Shown: positions 57,046-64,000 of the stretch, piece after piece | How positions within the stretch are numbered: position 1 is the stretch's first letter | How the letters are laid out: each line of letters opens with the position of its first letter | NCBI GenBank assembly: GCA_946223355.1 | Contig: CAMIPB010000003.1 | Location: 1-64,000, forward strand | Length of the DNA: 64,000 nucleotides | Direction of reading: 5' to 3' | From: an uncultured Corynebacterium sp. | GTDB lineage: Bacteria > Actinomycetota > Actinomycetes > Mycobacteriales > Mycobacteriaceae | Made by a program: the position numbers and the translations under genes | Notes under the pieces: generated by a model | The model's input: only the letters and a program-made list of their open reading frames with translations | Told to the model about the DNA's origin: nothing | Databases searched by the model: none

Positions 57046-57954
57046 TTATAGGACTCCAGCTTTTTCCATATCTAAGCGGAGTTCCTCGAGAGCAGATTCA
57101 GTTGCAGCTGTAACTGGGAGTCGAGGAACTCCTACCTCAATGCCCTGCAAATGCAGGCCAGCTTTGGCGAGTGTTGCCCCACCCAGACGCGCTTGCGCTT
57201 GGGTCAAAGGCAGTACAGTTTTGTGGTTTATCTCCCGAGCACGCACCATGTCTCCTGCATCCATTGCTTCATGCATCTGTCGTAGAGCACGAGGAGCCAG
57301 ATGGCCGATTACAGAAATAACGCCCGAAGCACCCAACGCTAGCCAAGCAAGATTTATGGAATCCTCACCGGACAACCAGCATAAACCGGTTTCAGGAATG
57401 AGTTCCCCTGCTTCAGCGAGGTCTCCCTTCGCGTCTTTAAGTGCCTGAATGTTCTCGATCTCCGCTAAGCGGCGAATCGTGTCAGCGTTCAAAGGAATGC
57501 CGGAGCGTCCCGGGATGTCGTAGAGACACAAAGGAAGATCCGTCGCGTCTGCTACTGCAGTGAAGTGTTGAACCAAGCCCTCTTGGCTTGGCTTTGAGTA
57601 ATAAGGAGTAACCACCAACAATGAATCAGCGCCTGCGTCGGCGGAAGCTCTCGCGAGCTCGACAGTAGATGCCGTATTATTCGTGCCCACACCAGCCATA
57701 ATCTTGGCGCGGTCTCCTACTTCTCTTTTCACTTCTTTGAGCAGGTCAAGCTTTTCTTTAGTAGTTGTAGTTGGTGATTCACCAGTTGTTCCTGCAAGAA
57801 CAAGGCTGTCACAACCGTTTTCTACCAAGTGAGTAGCCAGCGCAATACCTTGGGCGATGTCTAATTCGCCGTTATGGTCAAACGGTGTGACCATAGCGAC
57901 GCCGACCGTGCCAAAAGTCTGGACTCCGGTTTTCGCTAATAGACCTGTGCTCAT
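57046..57954 (-). CDS. dapA: 4-hydroxy-tetrahydrodipicolinate synthase
   Basis: A 302-residue DapA condensing pyruvate with aspartate semialdehyde, the entry to diaminopimelate and lysine. Seen: [34 protein letters not shown], the catalytic Tyr in [25 protein letters not shown] and the Schiff-base Lys in [12 protein letters not shown] -10-like TATAAAT lies about 30 bp upstream, suggesting its own promoter after the thyX-like gene. Confidence 0.95.
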   Translation of the reverse strand: MSTGLLAKTGVQTFGTVGVAMVTPFDHNGELDIAQGIALATHLVENGCDSLVLAGTTGESPTTTTKEKLDLLKEVKREVGDRAKIMAGVGTNNTASTVELARASADAGADSLLVVTPYYSKPSQEGLVQHFTAVADATDLPLCLYDIPGRSGIPLNADTIRRLAEIENIQALKDAKGDLAEAGELIPETGLCWLSGEDSINLAWLALGASGVISVIGHLAPRALRQMHEAMDAGDMVRAREINHKTVLPLTQAQARLGGATLAKAGLHLQGIEVGVPRLPVTAATESALEELRLDMEKAGVL

Positions 57955-57996
57955 GGTGCCTAAGGTTACCTGCTTTATTTATAACTTTGCGTATCG

Positions 57997-58010
57997 GGGG
58001 CATATGCCCC
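57997..58010 (-). terminator. Palindrome GGGGCATATGCCCC after the thyX-like gene
   Basis: The 14-bp perfect palindrome lies 47-60 bp after the thyX-like stop and just upstream of the dapA promoter-like TATAAAT. It could end upstream transcription weakly or bind a regulator; no T-run follows. Confidence 0.4.
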
Positions 58011-58056
58011 GGCGTGTCCTAGTGGTTTTATCTATTAAAAACACCACTCGACTGTT

Positions 58057-58869
58057 CTAAAGGTGACGGGCGATGTATTCGGTGGTTTCCTTTTCAGCGA
58101 CATGACGCACGACGCTGAGGTCACTAAACACGGCTTCAGATTGTGCCTTAAGAATTTCCAAGAGTTTGACTGCGAGGCGTCGAGTTTCTGGATTGGCGAG
58201 TCTGCTGCCACAGCGGATTACAAACCCCCGCCACACCGCTACGCTTGCTGTCACCAGAAGCGGCGAGTCTATTGCTTGAGGCATAACGGCACGCGCCGCC
58301 TCGTGAACCCTTTTTGCGCGCACCAAGGCATTGCGCTCATCATCGAGAAATTCTTCCAATCCGGAAAGCAACTCATTATAGACAAAGCTCGTATCCTCGA
58401 TTGCCCGCATAAACTGCTTTTCCAGCTGTTCGTCTCCCCGTATATCCTCCGGAATGACTACGCTGAGATCTCCAGGAAGAGACCTCGGCGCAGCAGAGCG
58501 TGTCACAGCTAATCCAGACGTATCCAGCAAGTCTTGCGCCGCAGAATGCGAGAGGCCTCGAATGTAAAAAGTAGCGCTGGCATGCTCGAGCAAATCATCC
58601 TGGCCCATTTCCAGAACATGGTGCACGTACGCATTCGTCTGTTGGGTACGAGGATTAGGGTGCCCTAAAGATTCATATTTGACGCGTCCGGCAAACTCTA
58701 CGAGCTGATCCGTCTCGGTTGACTCGCCTTGCGGGTGCCAAGTCTTGTCCTCTGACGCAGCATTAGTTGGCTGGCCTACGCGCAAACCGTTTAAAAGTTT
58801 CGACACAGCCACTAATTGGACGTCCAGTTCGCGCGGGCTTACTCCGAAGCCTGGTTGGGAATAGGACAT
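58057..58869 (-). CDS. ThyX-like protein lacking the ThyX signature motif
   Basis: A 270-residue homologue of flavin-dependent thymidylate synthase. The family frame is clear: LVEFAGRVKYESLGHPNPRT, HHVLEMGQDDLLEHASATF and YIRGLSHSAAQDLL, then EKQFMRAIEDTSFVYNELLS. Where ThyX proteins carry RHR-x7-S, which binds dUMP and FAD, this protein has DTSGLAVTRSAAPRS (residues 116-130). The later His/Arg region also differs (VAVWRGFVIRCGSRLANPET). It therefore cannot be expected to make dTMP by the known mechanism. It keeps the thyX place between dapB and dapA. Start: ATG at 58869; a TTG at 58875 is in frame. Confidence 0.75.
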   Translation of the reverse strand: MSYSQPGFGVSPRELDVQLVAVSKLLNGLRVGQPTNAASEDKTWHPQGESTETDQLVEFAGRVKYESLGHPNPRTQQTNAYVHHVLEMGQDDLLEHASATFYIRGLSHSAAQDLLDTSGLAVTRSAAPRSLPGDLSVVIPEDIRGDEQLEKQFMRAIEDTSFVYNELLSGLEEFLDDERNALVRAKRVHEAARAVMPQAIDSPLLVTASVAVWRGFVIRCGSRLANPETRRLAVKLLEILKAQSEAVFSDLSVVRHVAEKETTEYIARHL

Positions 58870-58875
58870 GGCCAA

Positions 58876-59682
<807 letters not shown>

Positions 59683-59699
59683 TTAAGTTGTTCTACAAC

Positions 59700-61964
59700 T
59701 TAGTCTTCGTCAACAGGGACGAGAGAGATCTTGCCGCGGTTATCAATATCGGCAATTTCTACCTCAATCTTGTCACCGACGTTGACTACGTCTTCGACCT
59801 TTTCAATACGCTCATCTCCGCCCAAGTTGGAGATGTGGATAAGGCCATCCTTGCCCGGGGTAAGCGAAACGAAAGCACCGAAGGCGACAGTCTTCACCAC
59901 AGTACCCAGGTAGCGCTCACCGACAGTAGGCTGTTGCGGATTCGCGATAGAATTAATTTTCTCAATCGCAGCATCCGTAGCCTTACCGGAGGCAGCAGAA
60001 ACAAATACTGTGCCGTCATCCTCAATAGAGATATCTGCGCCAGTTTCCTCAGTAATCGTGTTGATCGTCTTGCCCTTAGGGCCAATCAACTCACCAATCT
60101 TGTTCGCAGGAATCTTCAAAGAGGTGATCTTTGGAGCAAGAGCATTCATCTCGTCGGGTCCATCGATGACGTCCCCCATCACTTCCAGGATTTCCATGCG
60201 AGCTTCGCGTGCTTGGTTCAGTGCGTCAGTGAGAACCTGGGATGGAATTCCGTCCAACTTAGTGTCCAGCTGAAGAGCAGTAATAAAGTCCGCTGTACCT
60301 GCAACCTTGAAGTCCATGTCACCGAATGCGTCTTCCGCGCCAAGGATGTCAGTCAACGCCACAAACTTTTCCTTGCCGTTTACTTCGCCGGAAACCAAGC
60401 CCATCGCGATACCCGCAACTGGAGCCTTCAAAGGTACACCCGCGTTGTACAACGACAATGTAGAAGCGCAAACAGAGCCCATCGACGTGGAGCCGTTAGA
60501 GCCCAAAGCCTCAGATACTTGGCGAATCGTGTACGGGAACTCCTCGCGATCCGGAATCACTGGAACCAGTGCTCGCTCTGCAAGGGCACCGTGGCCGATC
60601 TCGCGACGCTTAGGCGAACCTACACGTCCAGTCTCACCCGTAGAGTAAGGCGGGAAGTTGTAGTGGTGGATGTATCGCTTTGTTTTCACAGGGTGCAGGG
60701 AATCAAGCTGCTGCTCCATCTTGAGCATGTCCAAGGTGGTCACACCCATGATCTGGGTTTCTCCGCGCTCGAACAGAGAAGAACCGTGCGCACGCGGAAT
60801 GAGCTCAACCTCCACGCTCAAATCACGAATATGAGTCACGCCACGGCCATCAATGCGGTACCCCTCGGTGAGGATTTTTTCACGGACAATCTGTTTCATG
60901 ACGTCGTTGTATGCTGCGCGAATCTGCTTAATGGCCTCAGCCTCACCCAGCTCGTCTTCGAAGTCATCCTCGAGCTTTTCGACGATCTCGTCCATGTACT
61001 CGTTCGTTGCATCATCCCGGTCCTGCTTGCCCGGAATTGTCAACAGCTCAGCAAGCTTCTTCGCCGCCTTCTTCTCAGTAGCGGAAAAGATCTCGTCAGA
61101 ATAGGACGGAAAGAGTGGGAATTCCTGTGTTTCCTTAGCGGTTCGCTCCGCCAAACCTGCCTGTGCTTCACACAGTGCCTGGATAAACGGCTTGGCAGCT
61201 TCAATGCCTTCAGAAACAGTTGATTCGGTTGGCGCTGGCGCACCTTCCTTGATGCGAGAAACTACGTTAACTCCTGCGCCGGCTTCAACCATCATGATGG
61301 CAACGTCCTGCTCGGTCTTGCGGCCACGCTTACGCTCAACGATTCGGCCCGCGACAACCATCTCAAACAGTGCGCGCTCATGCTGCTCTTGGTTCGGAAA
61401 CGCAACCCACTCGCCTTCTGGGTGCTTGTCATCTGCAAGCAGTGCTACTCGCACGCCACCCACTGGACCAGATACTGGCAAGCCAGACAACTGAGTTGCT
61501 GCTGAGGCACCGTTAATTGCTACGACATCGTAGTACTCTTCTGGGTCCATGGACAGCACAGTGACGATGCACTGAACTTCGTTGCGTAGTCCCTTGACAA
61601 ATGTTGGGCGCAACGGACGGTCAATCAGGCGGCACGCCAAGATTGCCTCTGTGGTGGGGCGGCCTTCACGACGGAAGAAAGAACCAGGAATAGAACCTGC
61701 CGCGTACATGCGCTCTTCCACGTCCACTGTAAGCGGGAAGAAGTCAAAGCCTTCGCGCGGCTGGTTGGATGCTGTGGTGGTAGCCAACAGCATGGTGTCA
61801 TCGTCTAGGTAGGTGGTCACAGAACCGCCTGCTTGACGGGCTAGCTGGCCTGTTTCAAAACGGATGGTGCGGGTTCCAAAATCACCGTTATCCAACGTTG
61901 CGATGGCTTCGGTAATGCCAAAATCTTCGTCTACCTGGAATTGAACTTGATGCTTAGTCTTCAT
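59700..61964 (-). CDS. pnp: Polynucleotide phosphorylase / guanosine pentaphosphate synthetase
   Basis: A 754-residue PNPase with two RNase PH domains, a KH domain ([20 protein letters not shown]) and an S1 domain ([20 protein letters not shown]). Other marks are [27 protein letters not shown] and the phosphate-binding [16 protein letters not shown] [18 protein letters not shown]. It degrades RNA phosphorolytically from the 3' end. GpsI activity on pppGpp is reported for actinobacterial members. The ATG at 61964 is chosen; GGAGAG is about 12 bases upstream. Antisense ORFs here, up to 525 codons, are shadows. Confidence 0.96.
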   Translation of the reverse strand: MKTKHQVQFQVDEDFGITEAIATLDNGDFGTRTIRFETGQLARQAGGSVTTYLDDDTMLLATTTASNQPREGFDFFPLTVDVEERMYAAGSIPGSFFRREGRPTTEAILACRLIDRPLRPTFVKGLRNEVQCIVTVLSMDPEEYYDVVAINGASAATQLSGLPVSGPVGGVRVALLADDKHPEGEWVAFPNQEQHERALFEMVVAGRIVERKRGRKTEQDVAIMMVEAGAGVNVVSRIKEGAPAPTESTVSEGIEAAKPFIQALCEAQAGLAERTAKETQEFPLFPSYSDEIFSATEKKAAKKLAELLTIPGKQDRDDATNEYMDEIVEKLEDDFEDELGEAEAIKQIRAAYNDVMKQIVREKILTEGYRIDGRGVTHIRDLSVEVELIPRAHGSSLFERGETQIMGVTTLDMLKMEQQLDSLHPVKTKRYIHHYNFPPYSTGETGRVGSPKRREIGHGALAERALVPVIPDREEFPYTIRQVSEALGSNGSTSMGSVCASTLSLYNAGVPLKAPVAGIAMGLVSGEVNGKEKFVALTDILGAEDAFGDMDFKVAGTADFITALQLDTKLDGIPSQVLTDALNQAREARMEILEVMGDVIDGPDEMNALAPKITSLKIPANKIGELIGPKGKTINTITEETGADISIEDDGTVFVSAASGKATDAAIEKINSIANPQQPTVGERYLGTVVKTVAFGAFVSLTPGKDGLIHISNLGGDERIEKVEDVVNVGDKIEVEIADIDNRGKISLVPVDED

Positions 61965-62102
61965 AAAAAAGAAAGCTCTCCTGTGTTTCTTTCTATCTCC
62001 GGTGATCCTCGGTGCCACCGGTACTTCGTTCTTTTGTCTGTTTACATGGACAACGTCACTCATCCTAGCAGGTAAACGCATGATGCTGTATTGGCCAAAA
62101 AC

Positions 62103-62144
62103 AAAAAATCTCCGGCCGTCCTTGCGAGGAGGACAACCGGAGAT
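62103..62144 (-). terminator. Rho-independent terminator of rpsO
   Basis: ATCTCCGG pairs with CCGGAGAT and GTCC with GGAC inside, around a 9-nt loop (62108-62144). On the minus strand the stem is followed by TTTTTTG. It lies 20 bp after the rpsO stop and before pnp: the best terminator in the window. Confidence 0.9.
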
Positions 62145-62164
62145 AGAAAGAAGCTACGAAGTGC

Positions 62165-62434
62165 TTAGCGACGTAGGCCGAGGCGGGCAATCAGATCACG
62201 GTAGCGATCGATGTTGTTTGCAGCCAGGTACTTCAACAGACCACGACGACGACCAACCATAAGCAGCAAACCACGACGGGAGTGGTGGTCGTGCTTGTGG
62301 GACTTAAGGTGCTCGGTCAAGGTGTTGATACGCTCGGTGAGCAATGCAACCTGCGCCTCTGTGGAACCGGTGTCGGTCTCGTGAAGGCCGTACTCCTTGA
62401 GGATTTCTGCCTTCTTCTCAGTGGACAAAGCCAT
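62165..62434 (-). CDS. rpsO: 30S ribosomal protein S15
   Basis: An 89-residue S15, normal length, binding the central domain of 16S rRNA. Seen: [40 protein letters not shown] and [26 protein letters not shown] lies about 8 bases before the ATG. The order rpsO-pnp is conserved in bacteria; here a strong terminator separates them. Confidence 0.97.
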   Translation of the reverse strand: MALSTEKKAEILKEYGLHETDTGSTEAQVALLTERINTLTEHLKSHKHDHHSRRGLLLMVGRRRGLLKYLAANNIDRYRDLIARLGLRR

Positions 62435-62536
62435 GAGTTTCTCCTTGTTTTGTTTCAGTCCGCAAAATATGAAAATTTAACTGCGCTAAAAAGCGAGCAA
62501 GGATGCAACTGCTGCGAACCACAGTCACAAACCACC

Positions 62537-62559
62537 CTCACACCCTACAGCTGTGTGAG
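62537..62559 (-). terminator. Weak hairpin after ribF
   Basis: CTCACAC (62537-62543) and GTGTGAG (62553-62559) form a 7-bp stem directly after the ribF stop region. The following minus-strand GGTGGTTTG is only weakly T-rich. Confidence 0.45.
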
Positions 62560-62562
62560 CAC

Positions 62563-64000
<1,438 letters not shown>

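Overview
The window is a stretch of chromosome from a Corynebacterium-type actinobacterium. The evidence is the gene content and order: sigB-dtxR-galE, ahpC/ahpD divergent from oxyR, hrpA-nrdR-divS-lexA, sugR/ptsI/fruK/ptsH, dapF-miaA, miaB, recX-recA, bioYMN, pspA-like-clgR-cinA-pgsA, terC, ftsK, rnj-dapA-(thyX-like)-dapB, pnp-rpsO, ribF/truB. From memory this follows the C. glutamicum and C. diphtheriae layout closely. No species is assigned. The genes are densely packed, with many 1-11 bp overlaps; no tRNA, rRNA or CRISPR array was recognised and no stretch over 300 bp is empty.

Layout. (1) 1-4170 is accessory DNA. It holds the 3' part of an IS1249/IS256-type transposase, then on the minus strand a decayed IS3-family element whose orfB remnant is fused in frame to a phage-tail-tip-lysozyme-like gene. 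That gene is followed by three small overlapping or abutting genes: a 72-aa protein, a lipoprotein, and a frameshifted one-TM protein. It looks like the remnant of a mobile element caught between two insertion sequences. (2) 4178-9726 holds a DUF4190 membrane protein, a DEAD/DEAH helicase with a DUF3039 gene, then DUF3099, a methyltransferase and dtd. (3) 9892-19893 is a regulation and stress block: sigB, dtxR, galE, a DUF4192 gene, a PAC2 protein, a HelY-like helicase, ahpC-ahpD and oxyR. (4) 19930-26818 carries a membrane protein, hrpA, nrdR, and divS/lexA with a run of GTTCGA half-sites. (5) 26858-32166 carries the PTS general enzymes with their regulator SugR and FruK but no fructose permease, then a uracil/xanthine permease. 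(6) 32176-44797 carries hflX, a Gly/Cys-tailed protein, dapF-miaA, a DUF349 protein, miaB and recA-recX with an SOS-box-like sequence. (7) 44919-50832 carries the biotin ECF transporter BioYMN, a PspA-like protein, ClgR, CinA, PgsA, a YCII protein and TerC behind a likely yybP-ykoY manganese riboswitch. (8) 51026-64000 carries ftsK, a TIGR03085 protein, rnj-dapA-thyX-like-dapB, pnp, rpsO, ribF and the start of truB.

How the genes fit together. Several regulator-target pairs sit side by side: OxyR with AhpC/AhpD, LexA with DivS and RecA, SugR with PtsI/FruK/HPr, and a metal riboswitch with TerC. DapF, DapA and DapB belong to the diaminopimelate/lysine pathway and share their neighbourhoods with RNA-processing genes (miaA, rnj, pnp). 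The most unusual items are the ThyX homologue that lacks the ThyX signature motif inside the dap cluster, the IS3-lysozyme chimera, the GTTCGA array at divS/lexA, the hairpin that covers the ribosome-binding site after rnj, and the fructose locus without its permease.
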